Shown here piece by piece: positions 44,801-53,094 of a stretch of DNA of 64,000 nucleotides. The DNA is taken from contig CAVIFU010000003.1 in the NCBI GenBank assembly GCA_963642145.1, positions 1 through 64,000 on the forward strand, written 5' to 3'. Under the pieces are notes generated by a model. That model was not told the origin of the DNA. It did not search any database and worked only from the letters and a program-made list of their open reading frames with translations. The translations under genes were made by a program, and so were the position numbers. The stretch is from Stercoripulliclostridium_A sp963642145 (GTDB lineage: Bacteria; Bacillota; Clostridia; Christensenellales; DTU072). Position 1 is the first letter of the stretch. Every line of letters starts with the position of its first letter.

Positions 44801-47800
44801 TAAGAGCGGATACGGCATAAACGGCGACTTGGGTAATTTGATATACAACAGCTACGTTGCCGTCAAATCGATCGGCGGCGTCAGCGTGAACGGCGCAAGC
44901 GTAAGCATCGTGCGCGTGCCTCTCGGCGGTACGGTCGGCATTGACGTCGTATATTCACCGCAAAGCGTAACCTATGTCAGGATGCTGTTTACTTCCTACG
45001 ACAGCTCCGTAGCGAGCGTGACGGCAAGCGGAACGGATAGCGCAGTCATCGTCGGCAACGGCATAGGTCAAACCATAATCAATATAGTTGAAAACGGCAG
45101 TAAGATAAGCAAATCCGTCACGGTGGAAGTCTACAAAGAATCTCCGCTCACGGGTATAAAATTTGCGGATTCGACGAAGAGTATTCTCGTAGGGCACAGC
45201 GTGCGTTTGGCGGTGGAATTGCTCCCCGCGGACGCCGTGTACTACGGCGTAATGCTCTATGAGTCAAGCGCGCCCGATGTAGTCGCCGTCGATTCCGACG
45301 GCGTAATTACCGCGTCCTCCGCGGCGGCGGACGGCGCCACGGCAACCATCACCGTTACGCTCGGCGAATTCAGCGCGACTTGCCTTGTAACCGTTGCTTC
45401 CGGCATCAGCGGCGCGGAAGTCGTGATAGGCGAGAACGCCAAAATCAAATATCGCTACGGCGAAGAACTCTCCGTGGAAGGCTTGGAACTCAGAGTTACC
45501 CTCGGCGACAAAACGGAGACGGCGCACTTCACGCGTGACGCGGTCACGGGATACAACCCGACGGACGTCACTTCCAAAGAGCAAACGCTGACGGTGTCTT
45601 ATTCCGGGATAACAGCCACGTATAGCGTATCCGTCAGAGACTACGTCGTCGGCATAGAAACGGTATCCGCGCCGCAATCGACATACTTGTATAACGAAGA
45701 GTTTGCCACAAGCAGCGGCACATACAGAGTGACCTACGCAAGCGGCAAGACGGCGGAAAACAGCTTTTACAGCGGATACGTTCAAGGTTACCGAAAACAA
45801 TCCATAGGCAAGCAATATTTAAGCTATTCCTACACCGATTCGGAGTGGGGAGAAACGTTCTATATATACGATATAGAGGTAGTCGTACTTGACTACGTAA
45901 GCGGCATTTCCTATAAACCGGTCAAAGCCGTGTACGCATATCTGGAGGAATTGGATTCTACCGAGCGCGTCGAACTCACAATGATATCGGGCACGGTGCG
46001 TTACGCCTATCTTTCGGAAACGGAAGTCCACGACGTAGACAGCCCCGTTGCCGACAAGACGAACGCGTTATACGCGCTGTATTCCGAGCGTACGGGCACG
46101 CATAGGCTGGAAGTCAAATATACGGACGCCGCCAACGACAAGGAACACACAGCCACTGCCGCCGTTGTCGTCAGGATAAGCGGCGAGTGCATTTTGGGCG
46201 GTACGGAGACCCTTGCGGACGGCTCCTCCGTGTACTACTACGAAGTCGGCGATAAGCTTTATATAGACGTCAGAATAGCCCAACAGGGCGTCAACGTCGT
46301 CGGCATAGACGACGACAGCTCCAAAGATATCTACTATGCGCTGTATACCGCGGACGGATCCGCATTCGACAATACCCAAGCGGGCAAGCAGAGCGCAAGC
46401 ATCAAAATTTATGTCAACGAGCAAACGATATCTTCGGGCGGCGTGAGCATAAACACGCAAACGCTACGCGCGATCGTGGTGGATACCTACGGACTTGCCA
46501 AGGCTACTGCCGTAAGGATTGCGGACGGATGTCGCGTCAATTACGACTACGGGCAGGAAATCAACGGAGATTCGCGGCAGGACGTCATGCTTGAATTGAC
46601 CTTGGCAAGCGGTGACAAAGTGAACGTAGAGCCGATGGAGATAAGCTACGATATGCGGATAATAGGCACCCAAACCGCGCGATTCAGATACTTAAATACG
46701 TGGTTAGAGCTTGATATAGTCATCAACGACGTCGTAAGCGACATAGCGGCGGACGACGTAAGCGTTGCGTACGGCAACGTGCCCGAAATAAGCGTTTACG
46801 CCGTATACAAAGGAGCGGGCAAAGTGGCGTTGAAGGCATCGGAATACAAGCTTTCCGAATACGATCTCAAAAAGGTAGGCAAGCAAACCGTCACCGTTAC
46901 GCTCGCGGCGGACGCGACTTATACGACGAGTTTCACGCTTACCGTTATGGACGGATTCGACAAAATCGAAGTCAAGACCGCGCCCAAAACCTCTTACGCA
47001 AAAGGCGAAGATTTCGATCCGACGTCCGAATACATCGTCACCACGAATTCGGGTATAACTTATACGGTGTCGTACAATTCGACGGAATTCGAGTACACGC
47101 CGGCGTTCGACTCTTCCGCGGTGGGGAGGGGGCAAAAGATTAGTATTTACTACAAAGGCGCCGGCGGCAGAGTCTTGGCATGGAGCGACGAATGCGTCGT
47201 TCCGAACTATGTGGTGTCGCTTACCGTAGTGCAATCGGCTACCAAACGCGAGTACGGTTACGGGGAAACTTTCGTGACGAAAGTCAACGTAAAGTACGGT
47301 GACGGCACGGAAAAGACGCCGTTACTCGAGTCCGACTACACGACCGACTTCAATTCGCATAAGCTCGGCACGCGAACGGTAACGATAACTTACGTGTACA
47401 ACGGCATCGCGTACACCGTGAGCGTAGATAACGTGCGCGTAAGCGACGTCGTGAACGGCGTCAAGATCAAGAGCAAGCCGACGCTTACCGAATACAATTA
47501 CGGGCAAACGCTTTCGCTTAGCGGAGCCGTCGTCGTGGTAACCTATGGCAGTGAAGGAAACGTGACATACAGCGGCAACGAAATAAAAGAGAATTTGGAC
47601 GTAACCTATTCCACTCTGCAAAAAGGGTATTCCAAGGTAATCATATCCGTAGGAGGCATGAGCGACAGTTTCCTGATTAAAGTAAACGATTCGAGTGCGG
47701 CAATATCCGCAACAAGTGTGGCGAATATATCCGTCGATGTCAAAAAATTCAGCGTGACGATCAAAGTTTTGCCGGTAACTGTCGGAGAAGTGACCGCTTG

Positions 47801-48218
47801 CGTCAAGTCGGCGCAATACCTTACCGCCTACATCGTGACGGCGGACGCGGACGTTGAGGCGTCCTCGGCGGAAGACAAAAATATATCTACCGGAGCCAAG
47901 CTCATATTCAGGAACGCCGACGGCGTCGAAGTATTCGTATTCAACGTTTACGCAAAGGGCGACGCGGACGGCAACGGCGTTATCGATTCCGACGACGCGG
48001 AAGCCATTGCCGAGGCAATGACCGCCGGCAAATCGGTGTCGGAAGTCGCGGATTATGACGGCGACGGCAGAGTAAATCTTACCGATTTAGTCAATTGGGC
48101 AAGGAAAACGGGCGGAGGCGAGCCCAAGAACGCTCCCGTCAGAGAACTTGCCGAGCTTTGGATAAGCGACGTCAAGCCGCGCAAGACAAAGGAGGATTCC
48201 CGAGATGCGCAAGAGTAA
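41889..48218 (+). CDS. Secreted M6-family metalloprotease with RCC1-like repeats, Ig-like domains and dockerin
   Basis: 2,109 residues from ATG 41889 (site AGAGG; a GTG at 41874 in frame is less likely). A Sec signal (about 1-35) lacks a canonical lipobox. A prodomain-like region is followed by the M6 zinc site H-E-T-A-H-V-L-G-A-P-D at about 345-355 and a G-K-W-D-L-M turn soon after, both typical of immune-inhibitor-A-like proteases. RCC1/BNR-like propeller repeats span about 712-990 (repeated S-A-G-x-x-H and D-G-x-V-x-A-x-G patterns). Two BIG2 domains (about 998-1170) and a tandem of group-3-like Ig domains (to about 1950) follow. The end (about 2022-2074) is a type-I-like dockerin: D-A-D-G-N-G-V-I-D, then D-Y-D-G-D-G-R-V-N-L. 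Its last 14 bases overlap the next gene. Confidence 0.9.
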   Translation: MHNKRTVIPILFAVTAFALVFALTLCSGVGIARRKESGVSLVVADSEEEDISFGQYTFKRTMLLSDGTTAEFFESGDEYFKYSHDADGYVLLRDNDALTLEYAVNQDGRPVSSGVSFNACARDIEAVPKMTAGDIDLEANPDLLISYEGDNLEEVEIEPLFGSDMSGTIINLVIYITFKDVSFSPSSEIVNIFNGASNSLESYYRVMSNNAVTIKSVMPYDGSAVYVYKDSEKRSYYNTDGTDRKNKEATLLTNAISAAKTYFSGLSSYNLDVNGDGYLDSLSFVVAGDSSSTWGSLLWPHSWNLDTIDGAGKYSSFTGKNGQIVKVGKYSFNFASALNTGVVCHETAHVLGAPDLYHYEYDFVPVGKWDLMQFNQSTPQYMLTYMRDKYIGGISSSAIEDISANGVYSLAPVSSAASGVLAYRIPTARTGEYFMVEYRRVTASGYDSALSGSGLIVYRVKEPSDYSSSTGNQEATYKGTGKYADEVYVFRPQITVTGKESSAQRYQNSKNDVEYAYLSPNNPYFSEVGTTDVATRYSYGNLFFSDGSNSGIVIKALSISGTSLEFSVHVSSDTQIPDDYFVNKISVTQADITNTTEFAGVTANVEFGSLNISYLSALELVLTDANGGILATNTANTGKLLSEYKSGARKFECRFVYADKGNSFDGVFGIGAFSGTAVPAKLTVRATDADGDEITIATVAVTDTYNVGWDTVLASKTERSAMIAASSTATIGVTRSGNVVAVGAISGVSTLQSLTNAVSAAVGLSHALVVKDSLTVTAVGTDKYGETSVSTWNDVKAVAAGDYTSYGLRTDGTVVAAGANQYGQLAVDDWTEVTSISARGQRVVGITKEGKILYAGNFSESEATALKSIGGAIGATCGGSYVAVLFADGTVGTYGTFVGGDTSSWRDVTSVSAGEYHLLGLKSDGSVYATGDNTYNQCYVSNLCDVIYLAAGESHSAFLRKDGVVEYRGLDKSGYGINGDLGNLIYNSYVAVKSIGGVSVNGASVSIVRVPLGGTVGIDVVYSPQSVTYVRMLFTSYDSSVASVTASGTDSAVIVGNGIGQTIINIVENGSKISKSVTVEVYKESPLTGIKFADSTKSILVGHSVRLAVELLPADAVYYGVMLYESSAPDVVAVDSDGVITASSAAADGATATITVTLGEFSATCLVTVASGISGAEVVIGENAKIKYRYGEELSVEGLELRVTLGDKTETAHFTRDAVTGYNPTDVTSKEQTLTVSYSGITATYSVSVRDYVVGIETVSAPQSTYLYNEEFATSSGTYRVTYASGKTAENSFYSGYVQGYRKQSIGKQYLSYSYTDSEWGETFYIYDIEVVVLDYVSGISYKPVKAVYAYLEELDSTERVELTMISGTVRYAYLSETEVHDVDSPVADKTNALYALYSERTGTHRLEVKYTDAANDKEHTATAAVVVRISGECILGGTETLADGSSVYYYEVGDKLYIDVRIAQQGVNVVGIDDDSSKDIYYALYTADGSAFDNTQAGKQSASIKIYVNEQTISSGGVSINTQTLRAIVVDTYGLAKATAVRIADGCRVNYDYGQEINGDSRQDVMLELTLASGDKVNVEPMEISYDMRIIGTQTARFRYLNTWLELDIVINDVVSDIAADDVSVAYGNVPEISVYAVYKGAGKVALKASEYKLSEYDLKKVGKQTVTVTLAADATYTTSFTLTVMDGFDKIEVKTAPKTSYAKGEDFDPTSEYIVTTNSGITYTVSYNSTEFEYTPAFDSSAVGRGQKISIYYKGAGGRVLAWSDECVVPNYVVSLTVVQSATKREYGYGETFVTKVNVKYGDGTEKTPLLESDYTTDFNSHKLGTRTVTITYVYNGIAYTVSVDNVRVSDVVNGVKIKSKPTLTEYNYGQTLSLSGAVVVVTYGSEGNVTYSGNEIKENLDVTYSTLQKGYSKVIISVGGMSDSFLIKVNDSSAAISATSVANISVDVKKFSVTIKVLPVTVGEVTACVKSAQYLTAYIVTADADVEASSAEDKNISTGAKLIFRNADGVEVFVFNVYAKGDADGNGVIDSDDAEAIAEAMTAGKSVSEVADYDGDGRVNLTDLVNWARKTGGGEPKNAPVRELAELWISDVKPRKTKEDSRDAQE

Positions 48219-48924
48219 GATAATCATAGCCGTATCGGTACTTTTCGCGTTGGCGGTGACGCTTTTTGCGGGGTGCTCCTCCACAACCGTAAGCTCGATA
48301 GCCATTGCGCAAGGCTCATTCAAAGAAGTGTATGCGTTGGACGAAGTGCCGGACTATTCGCGCGCGCAACTCGTAGTGACTTATACGGACGGCAAACAAG
48401 CCAACGTTCGCATTACCGAGGACATGGTCAGCGGACTTTCCACAAGCAAGACGGTAACGGGCGCCACGCTCACCGTAACATACAAAGGCTTCAAGGCGAC
48501 ATTCATGTACAGGGTAAGCGGTAGCGTAAACGTAGATACGTCGGTAAGGCTCAAGACCGAGATTGCCGAAACCGTAGACGGGCGCAATGCGGTCAAAGTC
48601 AAAATATACGGCATCGAGCAGGACGGAATAGGCGTGTACGCCGTTAAGTTCACCCTTAGCGGAGTCGGCGGAGTGGTGCTTGACGAGCCGACGCCAATAG
48701 GCGGCGACGTGTACAAAACCAAATGGACGCGCATATCGGACAACACCGTGAACGTAGTCGTCTACTCCGTCACGGGGTACGATTCGTTTACCGAGGGTGC
48801 CGAAATAACTTGCGTTTGGGCAACCTTAACGCTGAATCAAGGTAGCCTAAACATACAATCCATAACGATATCGGACGGCACGAGAGATTATGTCGTCCCG
48901 GGTTCGACAATAAAATTTGCGTAG
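48205..48924 (+). CDS. Lipoprotein with Ig-like domain and a possible cohesin-like domain
   Basis: 239 residues with lipobox L-F-A-G-C (Cys about 23), so membrane-anchored. Residues about 28-105 repeat the same group-3-like Ig fold found in the upstream protease (pattern Y-T-D-G-K then V-T-Y-K-G). Residues about 112-225 form a separate beta-sandwich. Its strand pattern, G-I-G-V-Y-A-V-K-F-T-L, then N-T-V-N-V-V-V-Y-S and a G-A-E-I-T-C-V-W-A-T-L strand, looks like cohesins, the partners of dockerins. The gene overlaps the dockerin-encoding end of the protease by 14 bases with AAAGGAG upstream, so both are co-translated. The cohesin call is by eye and could instead be another Ig-type domain. Confidence 0.6.
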   Translation: MRKSKIIIAVSVLFALAVTLFAGCSSTTVSSIAIAQGSFKEVYALDEVPDYSRAQLVVTYTDGKQANVRITEDMVSGLSTSKTVTGATLTVTYKGFKATFMYRVSGSVNVDTSVRLKTEIAETVDGRNAVKVKIYGIEQDGIGVYAVKFTLSGVGGVVLDEPTPIGGDVYKTKWTRISDNTVNVVVYSVTGYDSFTEGAEITCVWATLTLNQGSLNIQSITISDGTRDYVVPGSTIKFA

Positions 48925-48932
48925 GAGGTAAT

Positions 48933-50408
48933 ATGATACCGATAGTTCCGAAACCGGTGAAAGCCGAAATCACGGGTCCTTCCGAGTATCTTTACACGGA
49001 AGATGACATTAAGTATGTGCAGGATCCGACGGTTCCCGCAAGCGGATACCGTCTGAGCGTAGGCAAGGACGGCGTTACCGTGCGTTCTTCCGACGATGAC
49101 GGCGCGTTTTACGGCAGAATGACCGTGCGCGAATGGCTGTCCGAGGACAAAAAGCTTACCGATCTCGAAATATACGATTATCCGCGATACGCGCACAGGG
49201 GTTTCATGCTCGATTGCGCGAGGCACTTTTTCGGGATAGACGTCGTCAAGCGCATTTTGGACATCATCGCCATACTCAAATTCAACGTCTTCCATTGGCA
49301 CCTTACGGACGACCAAGGGTGGAGAATGCAGGTTGATAAGTATCCTTTGCTCACCGAGATAGGCAGCAAGCGTACCGCGACGCGCGGAGACGGCAAACCC
49401 GTGCAAGGCTACTACACCAAAGCGGAAATGAAGGAGGTTGTGAAGTACGCCAAGGCTTTGCACATAGACGTCATGCCGGAGATAGATCTCCCGGGGCATA
49501 TGGCGGCGGCTATCGCGGCGTATCCGTATCTTAGCTGTACCGGCGAGCAAATCGCCGTCAAGGAGAGTTTCGGCATCCACAAAGAGGTGCTTTGCCCGGG
49601 CAAAGAGAGCGTCTACGAGTTTGTCGAGGGCGTTTTGAAAGAGGCGTTCGAGATATTCCCGTACAAGTACATCCACTTGGGCGGTGACGAGGCTTTGCGT
49701 ATAAATTGGATAAATTGCGAGGATTGTCAAAGGGTAATGGCGGAGAACGGCTTAAAGGACGAAGACGAACTGCAAGCCTACTTCATGGGCAAAATCAACG
49801 AATTTTGCAACAAAAACGGCAAAACAGTCATCAATTGGAACGACGGCATGGTGGGAGAAAACGTCGCGGACAACATCATGGTGCACTATTGGCAAGAATC
49901 CGACGTCAACAGGCGCGTTGCCGTCAGGGAAATAAACAAAGGTAAGGGCGGTATAATTTCGCCGTTCGGCTCGTATTACCTTGACTATCCGCACGGCATG
50001 ACTCCGCTCAAAAAGACGTTTGACTTCAATCCGGAGCTTCCGGGCGTAACGCGCAAGGACTGCATACTCGGCATAGAGGCGCCGCTCTGGGCGGAATACG
50101 TTGAGAGCGAAAATGATATTTACAAGAGGATATTCCCGAGATTGCTCGCCGTTGCCGAAAGGGCATGGAGCCCGTGGCATACGGACTACAAGGATTTTAA
50201 GGCGCGCGCGGAGCAATGTTGCAAGATGTTTGACAACAAGGGTATAGTTTGTGATACAATCAGTAAAGCCGATCCGTCGCTTATAGGCAGGGCGGTAGGC
50301 ACAATCGCATTCGGACTCAACGCGTTGGACAAGACTCTTGCGGAGAGTGGCAAACGCATCAAGCTCAATCAAAAGATGCTTGACAAAAAATACGGCAAAA
50401 AGAGGTAG
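48933..50408 (+). CDS. Beta-N-acetylhexosaminidase, GH20 family
   Basis: 491 residues, no signal peptide. An N-terminal GH20b-like domain (about 1-85, including D-G-A-F-Y-G) precedes the TIM barrel, which begins R-G-F-M-L-D-C-A-R-H-F-F. The barrel has the H-W-H-L-T-D-D-Q-G-W signature and the catalytic Asp252-Glu253 pair in H-L-G-G-D-E, so substrate-assisted hydrolysis of terminal beta-GlcNAc or GalNAc is expected. A late W-P/W-S rich region matches the substrate-binding end. Lack of a signal suggests cytoplasmic action on imported chitobiose- or muropeptide-type sugars, unless secretion is non-classical. GGAGG lies 6 bases before ATG; it starts 8 bases after the lipoprotein gene. Confidence 0.95.
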   Translation: MIPIVPKPVKAEITGPSEYLYTEDDIKYVQDPTVPASGYRLSVGKDGVTVRSSDDDGAFYGRMTVREWLSEDKKLTDLEIYDYPRYAHRGFMLDCARHFFGIDVVKRILDIIAILKFNVFHWHLTDDQGWRMQVDKYPLLTEIGSKRTATRGDGKPVQGYYTKAEMKEVVKYAKALHIDVMPEIDLPGHMAAAIAAYPYLSCTGEQIAVKESFGIHKEVLCPGKESVYEFVEGVLKEAFEIFPYKYIHLGGDEALRINWINCEDCQRVMAENGLKDEDELQAYFMGKINEFCNKNGKTVINWNDGMVGENVADNIMVHYWQESDVNRRVAVREINKGKGGIISPFGSYYLDYPHGMTPLKKTFDFNPELPGVTRKDCILGIEAPLWAEYVESENDIYKRIFPRLLAVAERAWSPWHTDYKDFKARAEQCCKMFDNKGIVCDTISKADPSLIGRAVGTIAFGLNALDKTLAESGKRIKLNQKMLDKKYGKKR

Positions 50409-50409
50409 T

Positions 50410-53094
50410 ATGGATTCGTTTTACACAAAACCGTCGGAAGAAGTTCTGACAAACCTCGGTTCTTCCGCGGAAGGATTGAGTGAAGAGGAAGCGCGAAAAA
50501 GATTATCCGAGCACGGCGCAAACGCGCTTAAAGAGGGCAAGAAACGCCCTCTTATCCTCAAATTCTTTGACCAATTCAAAGACGTCATGATTATAGTTTT
50601 GCTCGTGGCGGCTGTAGTGTCGGGCGTTATTTCCGTTGTACGTAAGGAATACTCTGATCTCATAGATTCAGGGCTGATATTGCTCATAGTCATTGTCAAC
50701 GCCATAATCGGACTCGTGCAGGAGAATAAGGCGGAGAAATCGCTCGAAGCCCTCAAAAATTTGAATAAGCAGTCGGCTAAGGTCATGCGCAACGGCAAGC
50801 TCGAAAGGATCAAGAGCGAAGACATCGTTCCCGGCGATATCGTTGTTTTGGAAGCCGGCGACATCGTCCCTGCTGATATGCGGTTGCTTACGGCGGCAAG
50901 TTTGAAGATAGAAGAATCCGCTTTGACCGGCGAAAGCGTCCCCGTAGACAAAACGACGGAGCCGTTGACTGACGAGAACGCCCCCCTCGGCGACAGAGTA
51001 TGTATGGCATATTCTTCCGGTGTGGTGTCGTTCGGACACGGTACCGGCGTGGTAGTGGCAACGGGTATGAATACGGAAGTGGGCAAGATTGCCGAAATGC
51101 TTTCGGAAGATACCGATTCCGATACTCCTCTCCAAAAACAGCTTGCGAAAACGGCAAAGGTGCTGAGCATAGCGGTTTTGGCGATAGCGGCGGTGATATT
51201 TATCGCGTCGCTCATCACGGGCATAGTTACGCATAACGATATTCTCGATACCGTCGTAGACGGATTCATGACGGCGGTAGCCATAGCCGTTGCCGCGATA
51301 CCGGAAGGACTGCCGGCGGTAGTTACCATAGTACTTTCCATAGGCGTCAAGAGTATGAGCGAACGTAACGCCATAGTCAAGAACCTCCCGGCGGTGGAAA
51401 CGCTCGGTTGCTGTGAAGTTATTTGTTCGGACAAGACCGGCACGCTTACGCTCAACCAAATGACCGTCAAAGAGCTGTATACCGCCGACAAAGGCGTCTA
51501 TACGGCGGAAGACGCGGTTACGGGCAGTGCCGACGTGCTGCGCAGAGGCATGTGCCTGTGCAACGATACCATCGTCAACGGCGAGAAGCTTTTGGGAGAT
51601 CCCACCGAGACGGCGCTTATAGCTTATTCGCGCAAGAGCGGTGGCGGAGATCCGCGCGAAAAGTATCCGCGCCTCGACGAAATTCCGTTTGACAGCAAAC
51701 GCAAACTGATGTCTACCCTCAACGACGTTGACGGAGAACATGTTCTAAACGTAAAAGGCGCTCCGGATATACTCATAGAAAGGTGCGTCAACATACTCGA
51801 CGGCGACGTCGTTCGCCCGATAACGGACGACGACAAACGCGCCATAACCTCAGCCAACAGCGCAATGGCGGTCAAAGCGCTAAGGGTGCTTGCCGTTGCC
51901 ATGAGGGACGAAACGCAAGACAAAGAGGCGTTTGAGAAAGATTTGACGTTTGTCGGCTTGGTAGGCATGATAGATCCGCCTCGTGCGGAAGTCAAAGACG
52001 CCGTTGCTACCTGCAAAAAAGCGGGTATGCGCGCCATAATGATTACCGGTGACCATGCGGTTACCGCCGGCGCCATTGCCAAGGAAGTGGGCATTTTGTA
52101 CGCTCCCGAGCACAAGATAATTACCGGCGCGGAACTCGATAAGCTATCGGACGAAGAGTACCTTGCGCACATAGACGAATACCGCGTTTACGCAAGAGTC
52201 AGCCCCGAGAACAAAGTGCGCATAGTCAAAGCGTACCGTTCGCTCGGCAAGGTTGTCGCCATGACCGGCGACGGCGTAAACGACGCTCCGAGCATCAAGG
52301 CGGCGGATATCGGCGTAGGCATGGGCATTACCGGAACCGACGTCAGCAAGGGCGCAAGCGACATGGTTTTGGCAGACGATAACTTTGCCACCATCGTTTC
52401 TGCTGTAGAAGAAGGCAGAAAGGTATACTCCAATATCAAAAAAGCCATACAGTATCTGCTATCTGCCAATATTGCGGAAGTGCTTTGCCTGTTTATAACG
52501 GTCATAGTGCTTTCCACCATCGCCAAACAATCCGTCATATTCCTTACTCCCGTAATGATACTTTGGGTAAACCTCGTTACGGACAGTCTGCCGGCGCTTG
52601 CCCTCGGTATGGAAAAAGCCGAATCGGACGTCATGAACTATCCGCCGCGCAAGACGGACACCAGTTTGTTTGCGGGTAAGACGGGCAAAGACATCATCAT
52701 ACAGGGCATCATGCAGACGGCTCTCGTTATGGGCTCATTCCTATGCGGTTACCTCTATTTCGAGAAGTTGCCGGGTGCCGGACACGAAGTTTCCGAGACC
52801 ATGGCGTTCGTAACGCTTTGCGTGATACAGCTCTTCCACGCCTACAACATGAAGTCGCAGAATAATTCGATATTCAACAAAAAGATACTCGATAACAAAC
52901 TTTTGAATATCTCGTTTATCGTGGGATTTGCGCTTGTGGTGCTTGCGGTTGCCATCCCGGGAGTGGGCGAATCTCTGTTCGGAACCAAACCTCTCGACGG
53001 CGTACAATGGGCGGTATCGCTCGGATTCGCGATTGCGGTAATACCGTTTGTCGAACTCCAAAAACTGATAGAAAGGAAGCTTGCTAAAAAATAA
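50410..53094 (+). CDS. Calcium-transporting P-type ATPase (P2A/SERCA-like)
   Basis: 894 residues. ATG 50410, one base after the GH20 stop, is chosen because the cation-ATPase N-terminal domain begins there (E-G-L-S-E-E-E-A). An in-frame start at 50338 inside GH20 is rejected. Landmarks: L-T-G-E-S-V-P-V actuator loop, P-E-G-L-P in the fourth membrane helix, phosphorylated Asp341 in D-K-T-G-T-L-T, and T-G-D-G-V-N-D near 619-625. The P-E-G-L-P and N-x-x-x-D membrane motifs fit Ca2+ (P2A) pumps. It would export Ca2+ from the cytoplasm. It sits in a block with a dockerin protein and a metalloprotease, both Ca2+-users outside the cell, but a functional link is only conjecture. Size is normal for bacterial P2A pumps. 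Confidence 0.95.
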   Translation: MDSFYTKPSEEVLTNLGSSAEGLSEEEARKRLSEHGANALKEGKKRPLILKFFDQFKDVMIIVLLVAAVVSGVISVVRKEYSDLIDSGLILLIVIVNAIIGLVQENKAEKSLEALKNLNKQSAKVMRNGKLERIKSEDIVPGDIVVLEAGDIVPADMRLLTAASLKIEESALTGESVPVDKTTEPLTDENAPLGDRVCMAYSSGVVSFGHGTGVVVATGMNTEVGKIAEMLSEDTDSDTPLQKQLAKTAKVLSIAVLAIAAVIFIASLITGIVTHNDILDTVVDGFMTAVAIAVAAIPEGLPAVVTIVLSIGVKSMSERNAIVKNLPAVETLGCCEVICSDKTGTLTLNQMTVKELYTADKGVYTAEDAVTGSADVLRRGMCLCNDTIVNGEKLLGDPTETALIAYSRKSGGGDPREKYPRLDEIPFDSKRKLMSTLNDVDGEHVLNVKGAPDILIERCVNILDGDVVRPITDDDKRAITSANSAMAVKALRVLAVAMRDETQDKEAFEKDLTFVGLVGMIDPPRAEVKDAVATCKKAGMRAIMITGDHAVTAGAIAKEVGILYAPEHKIITGAELDKLSDEEYLAHIDEYRVYARVSPENKVRIVKAYRSLGKVVAMTGDGVNDAPSIKAADIGVGMGITGTDVSKGASDMVLADDNFATIVSAVEEGRKVYSNIKKAIQYLLSANIAEVLCLFITVIVLSTIAKQSVIFLTPVMILWVNLVTDSLPALALGMEKAESDVMNYPPRKTDTSLFAGKTGKDIIIQGIMQTALVMGSFLCGYLYFEKLPGAGHEVSETMAFVTLCVIQLFHAYNMKSQNNSIFNKKILDNKLLNISFIVGFALVVLAVAIPGVGESLFGTKPLDGVQWAVSLGFAIAVIPFVELQKLIERKLAKK

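Noticed and set aside
50338..50409. 24-residue N-terminal extension of the Ca2+ ATPase
   Set aside because: It lies inside the GH20 gene and precedes the natural start of the cation-ATPase domain; ATG 50410 has a nearby GAGG site.
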